A DNA stretch of 11,748 bases, from assembly GCA_900549525.1 (NCBI GenBank), contig UWSJ01000060.1, positions 1 through 11,748 of the forward strand. Direction: 5' to 3'. Both the position numbers and the translations under genes were made by a program. Below, in pieces: positions 1 through 6,264 of the stretch (the first letter of the stretch is position 1; every line of letters starts with the position of its first letter). Below the pieces are notes generated by a model. The model searched no databases. It had not been told where the DNA came from and worked only from the letters and a program-made list of their open reading frames with translations. Source of the DNA: an uncultured Coriobacteriaceae bacterium (lineage in GTDB: Bacteria > Actinomycetota > Coriobacteriia > Coriobacteriales > Atopobiaceae).

Positions 1-2
1 CG

Positions 3-998
3 CTCTCGTGCGTGGTGCTGCCCGACAACCAGGACCCCGACGAGTTCCTCAAGGCTCACGGCCCTGCGGCCATGGAGGAGCAGCTCAAGGGGGCGCGGCC
101 ACTGCTCGACTTCGTGGTCGACAAGAAGCTCGAGGGCCTCGACCTCTCGAGTCCGGGCCTGCGGCTCAAGGCCCTCGATGAGCTTGCGAAGATACTCGCG
201 CCGCTCAAGGACTCCTACCTGCTGGGAAGCTATGCGCAGCTGGTAGCGGGGCGGCTTGGCACCGACGTCGAGGCCACCAGGGCCAAGATCCGCTCCACGC
301 CGACGCCCCGACTTGAGGACGAGCGCCCGGGGGCCTCGCGCGGCGCTGTGGCCCGGCCCGAGCACGGAGCTGGTGCGGCCGGGAGCGCGACCTCAAGCGC
401 CTACGGAAGGGTGGAGGAGCCCGAGGGCTACGTGGGCGTTCCGGATGACTACGTCCCCGAACCGGATTCCTACCCGCAGGAGCCGCACTTCGTGGGTGGT
501 GTCGATTCGTCCGGTGGCCTCGGGGCTGGCGCGGAGGCTCTCACGCCGGTCGAGCAGGCCCAGCTCGAGGCCGAGCGCAACCTCCTTACCCTGCTGGCCG
601 ACCACCCGGACCTCTTCCGTCCCTATGCCGATCGCATCGCCGATCTCACCTGGGCCGATGCCCGGCATCAGGCTATTGCCTGGGCCATCCTCGCCACGCC
701 GCCCGGCACGAGTCCCGCAGCTGCGGTCGATGCCGCAACCAAGGCCTTCCCGGAGGCCCCGCGCCTGCTCGCGTCGGGCGAGTTTGCCGTCACGAGCTCG
801 TGGGACGCGAACAAGAACGTCGAGTTTGTCGTGAACGAGGTCGAGATTCGCTCCCTTGACAAAAGGATGGCCCAGCTCACGGCGCACGTCGACACGCCCT
901 CTGCCACGGACGACCCCGTTGGGCTCATGCGCGAGCTCGACGAGCTGCGCCGTCGCCGGGAGGAACTCCGTGCGCGGCAGACCGCCGTGGGGGAGTAG
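3..998 (+). CDS. dnaG: DNA primase, C-terminal part (5' end outside window)
   Basis: This is the 3' portion of the replicative primase, which makes RNA primers at the replication fork and binds the DnaB helicase through its C-terminus. The frame is open from the first bases, so the true start and the zinc-binding and most catalytic domains lie upstream. The first visible residues include LPDNQDPDEFLKAHG, typical of the end of the TOPRIM-containing catalytic core. A conserved helical segment follows (about visible residues 25-90). Then comes a low-complexity linker of about 75 residues rich in Gly, Ala, Pro, Glu and Tyr. A C-terminal helical domain (ERNLLTLLADHPDLF onward) resembles the helicase-interaction domain, and the protein ends in an Arg/Glu-rich helix. 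It precedes rpoD, as in the widespread dnaG-rpoD arrangement. The identification is secure; the linker boundaries are approximate. Confidence 0.93.
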   Translation, partial: LSCVVLPDNQDPDEFLKAHGPAAMEEQLKGARPLLDFVVDKKLEGLDLSSPGLRLKALDELAKILAPLKDSYLLGSYAQLVAGRLGTDVEATRAKIRSTPTPRLEDERPGASRGAVARPEHGAGAAGSATSSAYGRVEEPEGYVGVPDDYVPEPDSYPQEPHFVGGVDSSGGLGAGAEALTPVEQAQLEAERNLLTLLADHPDLFRPYADRIADLTWADARHQAIAWAILATPPGTSPAAAVDAATKAFPEAPRLLASGEFAVTSSWDANKNVEFVVNEVEIRSLDKRMAQLTAHVDTPSATDDPVGLMRELDELRRRREELRARQTAVGE

Positions 999-1172
999 TG
1001 GCTACCTGGGACAGGTAGGCTCCGGCACTGCCGCTGCACGCATGCAGCTCGAAAGGATGTATCGGCTGACGCACGGTTGGTCGCGTGGCCCTCGGATGGC
1101 GTGCAAGTCCGGGGACCGAACTATTCGGCAATAGATAGCGCAAAATCCGTGAGTTAGTTTGTAAGGTTCGGG
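999..1172. other. dnaG-rpoD intergenic region with three small dyads
   Basis: No gene is supported here. Three perfect short dyads are visible: a 7-bp stem with a GGA loop (1002-1008 with 1012-1018) immediately after the dnaG stop, a 6-bp stem with a CGCA loop (1033-1038 with 1043-1048), and a 5-bp stem with a CTA loop (1116-1120 with 1124-1128). None is followed by a T tract, so I do not call a terminator. The last about 60 bp before rpoD turn AT-rich, which fits a promoter region. The dyads might be processing sites or weak pauses in a dnaG-rpoD transcript, but that is inference. Confidence 0.4.
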
Positions 1173-1178
1173 TAATAT
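1150..1178 (+). promoter_or_regulatory. candidate rpoD promoter
   Basis: A TAATAT hexamer (1173-1178) matches the -10 consensus at 4 of 6 positions and sits in an AT-rich island within otherwise GC-rich DNA. The hexamer 17 bp upstream (TGAGTT, 1150-1155) is a poor -35. If this -10 is used, transcription would start near 1185, leaving a leader of about 35 nt before the GTG at 1219. This also argues against the GTG at 1189 as the translation start. Assigned by eye only. Confidence 0.35.
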
Positions 1179-1206
1179 AGGAATATCTGTGCATCGACAG
1201 TGCGTC

Positions 1207-1214
1207 GAGAGGAA
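1207..1214 (+). promoter_or_regulatory. ribosome binding site that fixes the rpoD start
   Basis: GAGAGGAA lies with its GAGG core 6 nt before the GTG at 1219. The alternative in-frame GTG at 1189 has no comparable purine-rich site upstream, so the start at 1219 is preferred. Confidence 0.65.
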
Positions 1215-1218
1215 CTAC

Positions 1219-2550
1219 GTGACAACCAAGAAGGCTAAGAACGACCAGAAGCTTCCGTCCGAGCTCGAGGGGGCCCTCGGTCAGCTGGTGGACACCGCAA
1301 AGGGCACCGGCAGCGTCACGGAGGATGACATCCAGGTCGCGCTGCGCGAGGTGGACGTCGACGACGACGAGCTTGAGGACCTTTACGGTGCCTTGCGCGC
1401 CCGCGGCGTCGAGGTCGTTTCCGGCGACGATGACGCCGACGACGTGAATGTTGACGACGAGGGCTCGGATGGTGACGAGGGCTCCGTGAGCATCGATTCG
1501 CTTGCGGGCGACGACCCCGATTCCATGCCCGTGGAGAAGATACCCGCCATTCCCTCCGCGCCCAAGCGTTCCAAGAAGGGGTCGAGCCTCAAGGCGCGCC
1601 GTCGCCAGGACGCCGCCACGGTCATGCTCACCGGCGACCCGGTGCGCATGTACCTCAAGGAGATCGGCAAGGTCGACCTGCTGACCGCCGCCGAGGAGGT
1701 GCACCTCGCCATGAAGATCGAGGCGGGCACCGACGCGGCCGAGAAGCTCGAGGCCCACGAGAACGGCGAGCTCGAGCTCTCCCGCGTGCAGCTGCGTCGC
1801 CTAACGCGCGTGGAGCAGGTGGGTCTGGAGGCCAAGCAGGCCCTCATCAGCGCCAACCTGCGTCTCGTCGTCTCCATCGCCAAACGCTACGTGGGCCGTG
1901 GCATGCTCTTCCTCGACCTTATCCAGGAGGGGAACCTCGGCCTTATTCGCGCGGTCGAGAAGTTCGACTACACGAAGGGCTTCAAGTTCTCCACCTACGC
2001 CACGTGGTGGATTCGCCAGGCCATCACGCGCGCCATCGCCGACCAGGCCCGTACCATCCGCATCCCGGTTCACATGGTCGAGACCATCAACAAGCTCGTG
2101 CGCGTGCAGCGCCAGCTCCTGCAGGATCTCGGGCGCGACCCAACTCCGGAGGAGATCGGCAAGGAGATGGGCATGAGCGCCGACCGCGTGCGCGAGATTC
2201 AGAAGATCTCGCAAGAGCCGGTCTCCCTCGAGACACCCATCGGCGAGGAAGAGGATTCGCAGCTCGGCGACTTCATCGAGGATTCCCAGGCTGTGGCTCC
2301 CCCCGAGGCCGCGAGCGACTCCATGCTGCGCGAGCAGCTCGACCAGGTGCTCGACGGCCTGGCCGATCGCGAGCGCAAGGTCATCAAGCTGCGCTTCGGG
2401 CTTGAGGACGGTCACCCGCGCACGCTCGAGGAGGTCGGGCGCGAGTTCGGCGTGACGCGCGAGCGCATCCGCCAGATCGAGTCCAAGACGCTTGCCAAGC
2501 TTCGTCACCCGAGCCGCTCCGGCAAGCTCAAGGACTACATGGAGGAGTAG
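1219..2550 (+). CDS. rpoD: RNA polymerase primary sigma factor (sigma-70 family, RpoD/SigA)
   Basis: This is the housekeeping sigma factor, which directs RNA polymerase to -10/-35 promoters. The call uses the GTG at 1219 (443 aa), chosen for its ribosome binding site; a GTG at 1189 would add 10 residues. Domains in order: a region 1.1-like helical segment (about residues 12-64), an extremely acidic linker (about 69-88, mostly Asp/Glu/Gly/Ser), a basic patch (116-129), region 1.2 starting at DPVRMYLKEIG (140-150), region 2 with ANLRLVVSIAKRY and the -10 recognition/melting segment YATWWIRQAITRAI (about 212-273), region 3 (about 290-335), and region 4 with the -35-binding helix-turn-helix TLEEVGREFGVTRERIRQIE (402-421). 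All core regions are intact. The presence of regions 1.1 and 1.2 and the dnaG linkage point to the essential group 1 sigma rather than an alternative one. A strong terminator follows directly. Confidence 0.97.
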   Translation: MTTKKAKNDQKLPSELEGALGQLVDTAKGTGSVTEDDIQVALREVDVDDDELEDLYGALRARGVEVVSGDDDADDVNVDDEGSDGDEGSVSIDSLAGDDPDSMPVEKIPAIPSAPKRSKKGSSLKARRRQDAATVMLTGDPVRMYLKEIGKVDLLTAAEEVHLAMKIEAGTDAAEKLEAHENGELELSRVQLRRLTRVEQVGLEAKQALISANLRLVVSIAKRYVGRGMLFLDLIQEGNLGLIRAVEKFDYTKGFKFSTYATWWIRQAITRAIADQARTIRIPVHMVETINKLVRVQRQLLQDLGRDPTPEEIGKEMGMSADRVREIQKISQEPVSLETPIGEEEDSQLGDFIEDSQAVAPPEAASDSMLREQLDQVLDGLADRERKVIKLRFGLEDGHPRTLEEVGREFGVTRERIRQIESKTLAKLRHPSRSGKLKDYMEE

Positions 2551-2582
2551 GCTGCAGCGTAACGTTGCAGGTAGATGCATAT

Positions 2583-2627
2583 AAAAGGCCCGCTGTTGGA
2601 GATGTGCTCCTGCGGCGGGCCTTTTTT
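2583..2627 (+). terminator. intrinsic terminator after rpoD
   Basis: An 11-bp stem (2583-2593, AAAAGGCCCGC, with 2615-2625, GCGGGCCTTTT) ends in a run of six T (2622-2627). The 21-nt loop contains a nested 4-bp stem (GGAG 2598-2601 with CTCC 2607-2610), so the hairpin may be taller. It lies 32 bp after the rpoD stop. The flanking A and T runs would also let it work, less well, on the opposite strand. Confidence 0.93.
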
Positions 2628-2677
2628 GTGAGAATCTTCGAAAGCCGTATCGAACCGCAATCGAGTCGTGAAGCCTT

Positions 2678-2872
2678 GATGCCCCGGATGCCCCCGTTTG
2701 TACGGTTGTCTCCCGTCGCGTCTCCCAAACGGGCCCTCAATGCCCCGGATGCCGTCGATTGTACGGTCGTCCTTTTCGGCCATCGTACAAAGGGGGCGAT
2801 TCGGGGCATTTCGGTTGTGAGCACCGGTGACGCGTCATTTGCAATCGTACATTCGGCGCGTTTTGGGGCATC
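2678..2872. repeat. symmetric array of four imperfect 33-bp repeats (two direct, two inverted)
   Basis: Four related 33-bp units are visible: copy 1 at 2678-2710 (+), copy 2 at 2739-2771 (+), copy 3 at 2778-2810 (-) and copy 4 at 2840-2872 (-). Each begins RATGCCCC and ends near TGTACGRT. Copies 1 and 2 agree at 28 of 33 positions and copies 1 and 3 at 25 of 33; copy 4 is most diverged but keeps both ends. The array is symmetric about position 2775: the unit period is 61 bp on the left and 62 bp on the right, and the spacers (2711-2738, 2811-2839) also share a GTCGCGTC/GACGCGTC-like core in inverted orientation. A transcript or single strand could fold into a long imperfect hairpin. The function is unknown; it could be a dispersed intergenic repeat, a small non-autonomous element or a multi-site protein-binding region. 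No terminal duplication or transposase is seen. Confidence 0.8.
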
Positions 2873-3118
2873 GGCAGGTACGTCGATCGACACGGCCCCA
2901 GTCTGACGCTGTTGCTTCACTTATATAAGGAGACTTTTGAAAATCCCGAAGATAAGATGGAGGGGAGCGATCACGAGATAGAACTGAGCTTGAGGAGTTT
3001 CATCGTGACCGTCCTTCATGAGGTTGACGTATGCAACTAAGAGCATACCATTACCTACATTCAAGACGGCTTGGGGAACGAGACGAACCATCGTCGGGAG
3101 GGCACGGCCAAGCCACGC
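2873..3118. other. AT-richer non-coding stretch between the repeat array and the tRNA terminator
   Basis: I see no gene I can support in these 246 bp. Base composition is noticeably less GC-rich than the flanking genes. A well-formed ribosome-binding-like AAGGAG (2927-2932) precedes only a 14-codon frame from a TTG at 2937. Another plus frame ends at 3040 (open from 2831), and a minus frame (2921-3133) encodes a hydrophobic 70-residue string; neither has a credible start. A 7-bp inverted repeat (GGCTTGG 3068-3074 with CCAAGCC 3108-3114) is present. The stretch may hold a decayed gene remnant or simply spacer; the sequence does not decide. Confidence 0.4.
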
Positions 3119-3150
3119 AAAAGAAAAACCCACCGGAAAAACCGGTGGGT
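3119..3150 (-). terminator. intrinsic terminator of the tRNA-Asn gene
   Basis: Read on the minus strand, a perfect 9-bp stem (ACCCACCGG with CCGGTGGGT; plus-strand 3142-3150 and 3128-3136) closes a five-base loop of T. It is followed by a T-rich tail with one interrupting C (plus 3127 down to 3119). It begins 11 bp past the CCA end of the tRNA, the expected place. On the plus strand the hairpin is followed by CTAAAAAA, so it is directional. Confidence 0.92.
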
Positions 3151-3160
3151 CTAAAAAATC

Positions 3161-3235
3161 TGGCTCCTCGAGTAGGACTCGAACCTACAACAACTCGGTT
3201 AACAGCCGAGGGCTCTACCATTGAGCTATCGAGGA
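3161..3235 (-). tRNA. tRNA-Asn (anticodon GTT)
   Basis: The minus strand gives a complete 75-nt cloverleaf with encoded CCA. Acceptor stem TCCTCGA/TCGAGGA has 7 bp, and the D arm is GCTC-AATGGTA-GAGC. The anticodon arm CTCGG-CTGTTAA-CCGAG has GTT in the loop, which reads AAC/AAU asparagine codons. A 5-nt variable loop follows, then T arm GTAGG-TTCGAGT-CCTAC, discriminator G and CCA. All stems are perfectly paired. A promoter lies upstream and a terminator directly downstream, so it is a monocistronic unit transcribed divergently from the ABC transporter operon. Confidence 0.98.
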
Positions 3236-3282
3236 ATGTCAACCGCTGCTCGGGAAACCCCGTGTACCGCAGCGCGATAGCT

Positions 3283-3310
3283 AGTATACAAAAGCTGTGG
3301 TTCGGTGCAA
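3283..3310 (-). promoter_or_regulatory. promoter of the tRNA-Asn gene
   Basis: On the minus strand, TTGCAC (plus 3305-3310) and TATACT (plus 3283-3288) are spaced 16 bp. The -10 matches consensus at 5 of 6 positions; the -35 keeps TTG. Transcription would begin near 3276, about 40 nt before the mature tRNA 5' end. Confidence 0.65.
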
Positions 3311-3335
3311 GCATTAATTTTGACGAATTATCGTG

Positions 3336-3344
3336 TGCTAGACT
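3336..3344 (+). promoter_or_regulatory. candidate extended -10 promoter for the glycan ABC operon
   Basis: TG-C-TAGACT (TG at 3336-3337, hexamer 3339-3344) resembles an extended -10 element, with 4 of 6 matches to TATAAT. TTGACG at 3320-3325 looks like a -35 but is only 13 bp away, which is too close, so the -35 is unclear. Transcription would start near 3351, about 75 nt before the GTG of the permease gene. Confidence 0.3.
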
Positions 3345-3413
3345 TTCCCCACGTGAGCCGTCGCCGTACGCCCGTTCGTGCGCGCCGACGGCAGGGCCGT
3401 TCCGTCGAATCCC

Positions 3414-3419
3414 GGGGAG
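3414..3419 (+). promoter_or_regulatory. ribosome binding site that fixes the permease start
   Basis: GGGGAG lies 7 nt before the GTG at 3427. The same frame stays open far upstream through the tRNA-Asn gene, so the longest frame cannot be real and this site decides the start. Confidence 0.7.
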
Positions 3420-3426
3420 TCGCCGC

Positions 3427-4236
3427 GTGTCATCTTCCAGCAAGGGCGCGTTCATTCAGACACAGAGTGCCAAGGACCTCTACATCCTGCGCCAGCTTGT
3501 CACCAAGGACTTCAAGCTCAAGTACCGCCGGAGCTTCCTCGGCGTCGTGTGGAGCGTGCTCAACCCGCTGCTCATGATGATCGTCATGTCGCTCGTGTTC
3601 TCGTTCTTCCTGCGCTTTGGCGACATCCCGCACTACCCGCTCTACCTCATCCTCGGTAACGTCACCTGGTCGGTTTTCTCCGACTCCACGGGCGCCGGGG
3701 TGGTGTCGATCATCGACGCCGCGTCACTGCTCAAGAAGGTCAAGGTCAACAAGGCGGTGTTCCCGGCCGAGCGCGTGCTGTTCTCGCTCGTGAACCTTGC
3801 GTTCTCGCTCGTGGCCGTCGTGCTGGTCATGGTGTGGGAGGGCGTCTGGCCCACCGTCTACCTGCTGCTCCTTCCCGTGTGCCTCGTGCTGCTCATGGGC
3901 TTCTGCATCGGGGTGAGCCTGCTTCTGGCGGCGCTCGCGGTCTTCTTCCGCGACGTCATCCACCTCTGGAGCGTCATCATGCTCGCGTGGATGTACGCCA
4001 CGCCCATCTTCTGGCCCGTCACGATGATCGAGTCGGTTCCCTACGCGGCGGTGCGCTTCCTCATGCTCGTGAACCCCATGTACAACTACATCACGTTCAT
4101 GCGCAACATCTTCATCAACGGCATGATGCCAAGCCCCGTCACGTGGGCCATGTGCGCGTTCTGGGCCGTGGCGGCGTTGGCGCTCGGCGGCCTCGTGTTC
4201 CGCAAGCTTGAGCGCAAGTTTATCCTCTTCATCTAA
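3427..4236 (+). CDS. ABC-2 type polysaccharide/teichoic acid export permease
   Basis: This is the membrane subunit of an exporter that moves a lipid-linked surface glycan across the cytoplasmic membrane (Wzm/TagG family). The GTG start at 3427 gives 269 aa, the normal family length. The N-terminal cytoplasmic part includes LVTKDFKLKYRRSFLGVVWSV (about 24-44), the typical amphipathic lead-in of these permeases. About six hydrophobic segments follow: near 40-62, 72-90, 117-138, 143-170, 178-198 and 238-258. The family hallmarks FFRDVIHLW (173-181) and YATPIFWP (190-197) are present, and the C-terminus is a short basic tail. The matching ATPase starts 12 bp downstream. The exported glycan cannot be read from sequence; teichoic acid, rhamnan or galactan-like polymers are all possible, so no specific gene symbol is given. 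Confidence 0.9.
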   Translation: MSSSSKGAFIQTQSAKDLYILRQLVTKDFKLKYRRSFLGVVWSVLNPLLMMIVMSLVFSFFLRFGDIPHYPLYLILGNVTWSVFSDSTGAGVVSIIDAASLLKKVKVNKAVFPAERVLFSLVNLAFSLVAVVLVMVWEGVWPTVYLLLLPVCLVLLMGFCIGVSLLLAALAVFFRDVIHLWSVIMLAWMYATPIFWPVTMIESVPYAAVRFLMLVNPMYNYITFMRNIFINGMMPSPVTWAMCAFWAVAALALGGLVFRKLERKFILFI

Positions 4237-4248
4237 AGGAGGGACGCT

Positions 4249-5031
4249 ATGTCCGAACGAATCCTCATGCGTCCCCAGATCCCGGGCGAGGATGCCCCGG
4301 TCGTCGTGGACGTGCGGGACGTCTCGATGGTCTTCAACATGGCCTCCGAGCAGCTCAACTCCCTCAAGGAGTACTTCATCAAGCTCGTGCGCCACGAGCT
4401 CTTCTTCAAGGAATTCCACGCGCTCGACCACGTGAGCTTCCAGGTGCGCCGCGGCGAGGCGTTCGGCCTCGTGGGCACCAACGGCTCGGGCAAGTCCACG
4501 ATGCTCAAGATCATCGCCGGCGTGCTCGAGGCCTCCTCAGGCGCCTGCATGGTGAACGGGGTCATCGCGCCGCTCATCGAGCTTGGTGCCGGCTTCGACA
4601 TGGAGCTCACGGCCCGCGAGAACATCTACCTCAACGGCGCCCTGCTTGGCTACACACCAGAGTTCATCGAGCATAACTTCGACCACATCATCGAGTTCGC
4701 CGAGCTCCAGGACTTTGTGGACATGCCGCTCAAGAACTACTCCAGCGGCATGGTGGCGCGCATCGCCTTCGCCATCGCCACCATCACCACGCCCGACATC
4801 CTCATCGTCGACGAGACGCTCTCCGTGGGCGACTTCCTCTTCCAGGAGAAGTGCGAGCGCCGCATCAAAGAGCTCATCGACAGCAACGACTGCACGGTGC
4901 TGCTCGTGAGCCACTCCATCGACCTCGTGGAGCGCATGTGCGACCGCGTGTGCTGGATCGAGAAGGGCCACGAGAAGATGATTGGCCCCACCGACGAGGT
5001 CTGCGCCGCGTACAAGAGCTACCAGGGCTAG
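4249..5031 (+). CDS. ABC transporter ATP-binding protein, polysaccharide/teichoic acid export
   Basis: This is the nucleotide-binding subunit that powers the upstream permease (Wzt/TagH family, cytoplasmic face of the membrane). It has 260 aa and an ATG start preceded by a very strong AAAGGAGGG (4235-4243). Motifs: Walker A GTNGSGKST (76-84), ABC signature YSSGM (164-168), Walker B ILIVDE (184-189) with SVGD following, and the switch histidine at 222. The segment around 31-60, with a LKEYFIKLVRHE-like insertion before the first core strand, is typical of glycan exporters. The protein ends right after the ATPase core (about residue 255). It therefore lacks the C-terminal carbohydrate-binding domain found in O-antigen Wzt proteins of the cap-recognising type. 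Substrate recognition, if any, must lie elsewhere. The next gene starts 4 bp after the stop. Confidence 0.93.
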   Translation: MSERILMRPQIPGEDAPVVVDVRDVSMVFNMASEQLNSLKEYFIKLVRHELFFKEFHALDHVSFQVRRGEAFGLVGTNGSGKSTMLKIIAGVLEASSGACMVNGVIAPLIELGAGFDMELTARENIYLNGALLGYTPEFIEHNFDHIIEFAELQDFVDMPLKNYSSGMVARIAFAIATITTPDILIVDETLSVGDFLFQEKCERRIKELIDSNDCTVLLVSHSIDLVERMCDRVCWIEKGHEKMIGPTDEVCAAYKSYQG

Positions 5032-5035
5032 CGTC

Positions 5036-6124
5036 GTGACGGGTCGTATCGACGTCACGGTCGTCGTGCCGTGCTACAACACCGAGACGTACCTTGACCA
5101 GGCGCTTCGCTCGATAGAGGCCAACGACCGCTGTGCGCTCGAGATCCTCGCGATCAACGACGGCTCCACCGACGGCTCGCTTGCCATCATGCGTGCCCAC
5201 GAGGCGGCCGACTCCCGCGTTCGCGTCATCGACAAGCCCAACCAGGGCTATGGCGCCACCGTCAACCGGGGATTTGCCGAGGCGCGGGGCACCTACGTCG
5301 CCATCGTCGAACCCGACGACTGGGTGGAGCCGCACATGTACGACGACCTCGTCGACTTCGCCCGGGCGTTCTCGCCTGCGCTGGGGTCGGACGCCCCCGA
5401 CATGGTGAAGACGCCGTACTGGCGCGTGGTGGGGTGCAACACGGGGCATGAGCGCAAGCTTCACTGCATCTACTACGGGCGCGTGCGTCCCAAGGCGCAG
5501 CCCTTCGTCCTCGCCGACGCCCCGCGCATGGTGCGTCACCACCCGAGCATTTGGAGCGCCCTCTACCGGCGTGACTTCCTGCGCGAGCAGGGCATCCGCC
5601 TTATGGAGCTCCCCGGCGCGGGCTGGGTCGACACTCCCTTTGCCTGGGACACGGCGTGCGCGGCCGAGCGCATCGTCTACCTCGACCGGGCGTACTACTG
5701 CTATCGCGAGGACCTCGCGGGCACCTCATCCAACCGCCGCATCGGGCCCATGTCATTCGAGCGCTGGGGTGCCATGGCTGACATCGTCGAGCGCCGCCGC
5801 GTCACCGATCGCGGCGTCGTGGAGGCCCTCTACTACGTGGGGCTGCGCTATGTCACTGGCGCTCGCCGCGAGGGGTCGCTCGATGACGCGGACGTGGCGC
5901 CGCTCGTGACGGCCATGTGCCAGAGGATGGACCCGAAGGTCGTGGCGGGGCTGCGCGACGCCTCGCCCTCCACCCGTGCGTTCGTCCTCGAGCGCGGTGG
6001 GCACACGGCTCCGCGCATGTCGAAGCTTCCCTATCTCGCGTCGCTTGCGGGGGAGTTCGCGTGGTCGTGCCACGTCAACGGGGCCGGCTTCGCACTCTCG
6101 CGCATCAAGCTCGCCCTGCACTAG
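5036..6124 (+). CDS. family 2 glycosyltransferase (GT-A fold)
   Basis: This probably transfers a sugar from a nucleotide-sugar donor onto the glycan handled by the adjacent ABC exporter. The GTG start at 5036 (362 aa) places the diagnostic N-terminal strand VTVVVPCYN at residues 7-15; a start farther upstream would overlap the ATPase gene by about 50 bp. Other GT2 marks are the nucleotide-binding INDGSTDGS (40-48), GYGATVNRGFAEARGTYV (71-88), and the metal-binding PDDW (93-96). The C-terminal half (about 120-362) is soluble and has no clear membrane segment, so the enzyme should act on the cytoplasmic side. Only a weak AGGG precedes the start, and the 4-bp gap to the ATPase gene suggests translational coupling. 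Donor, acceptor and linkage are not predictable. Confidence 0.9.
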   Translation: MTGRIDVTVVVPCYNTETYLDQALRSIEANDRCALEILAINDGSTDGSLAIMRAHEAADSRVRVIDKPNQGYGATVNRGFAEARGTYVAIVEPDDWVEPHMYDDLVDFARAFSPALGSDAPDMVKTPYWRVVGCNTGHERKLHCIYYGRVRPKAQPFVLADAPRMVRHHPSIWSALYRRDFLREQGIRLMELPGAGWVDTPFAWDTACAAERIVYLDRAYYCYREDLAGTSSNRRIGPMSFERWGAMADIVERRRVTDRGVVEALYYVGLRYVTGARREGSLDDADVAPLVTAMCQRMDPKVVAGLRDASPSTRAFVLERGGHTAPRMSKLPYLASLAGEFAWSCHVNGAGFALSRIKLALH

Positions 6125-6251
6125 CGTCGCCTTCGTAGCGCCTTCGGTCGTTCGGTGGCGGTGCGCCCCGTTTGCGGCAGCACGCCCACCCGCAACGGCA
6201 GGCCGGACACGAGCCCCAAAGATTCTCGCGCCCGACGGGCGTCAACCGTGC
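6125..6251. other. intergenic region before the pyr leader
   Basis: No gene is visible. Two dyads occur: TTGCGG (6172-6177) with CCGCAA (6190-6195), and CGCCC (6229-6233) with GGGCG (6237-6241) around a GAC loop. Neither has a T tract, so no terminator for the glycan operon is called. Readthrough into the pyr leader, where an intrinsic terminator waits, is possible. Confidence 0.4.
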
Positions 6252-6257
6252 CACAAT
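6249..6257 (+). promoter_or_regulatory. candidate pyr operon promoter (extended -10)
   Basis: TG-C-CACAAT (TG 6249-6250, hexamer 6252-6257) fits an extended -10 with 4 of 6 matches; no good -35 is seen. Transcription would begin near 6264, just at the 5' edge of the PyrR-type hairpin, which is consistent with an attenuator leader. Confidence 0.35.
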
Positions 6258-6264
6258 AGGCAAA

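Noticed and set aside
2678..2872. CRISPR array
   Set aside because: Only four imperfect units, two of them inverted, with related spacers and no cas genes; this is not CRISPR architecture.
2565..2906. Plus-strand open frame of 113 codons after rpoD
   Set aside because: It runs through the rpoD terminator and the whole inverted repeat array; its start lies inside the terminator region and it has no ribosome binding site.
2921..3133. Minus-strand frame encoding a hydrophobic 70-residue product
   Set aside because: Its GTG start lies inside the tRNA-Asn terminator stem and there is no ribosome binding site; kept only as a possible remnant in the findings.
3161..3235. tRNA-Asn as an active integration site
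   Set aside because: No integrase gene and no second copy of the tRNA 3' end was seen in the window.
3031..3426. N-terminal extension of the ABC permease frame
   Set aside because: The frame passes through the tRNA-Asn gene and its terminator; the GTG at 3427 with GGGGAG 7 nt upstream gives the normal family length.
6172..6241. Terminator of the glycan operon
   Set aside because: Both dyads in this interval lack a T tract, so termination here cannot be supported.
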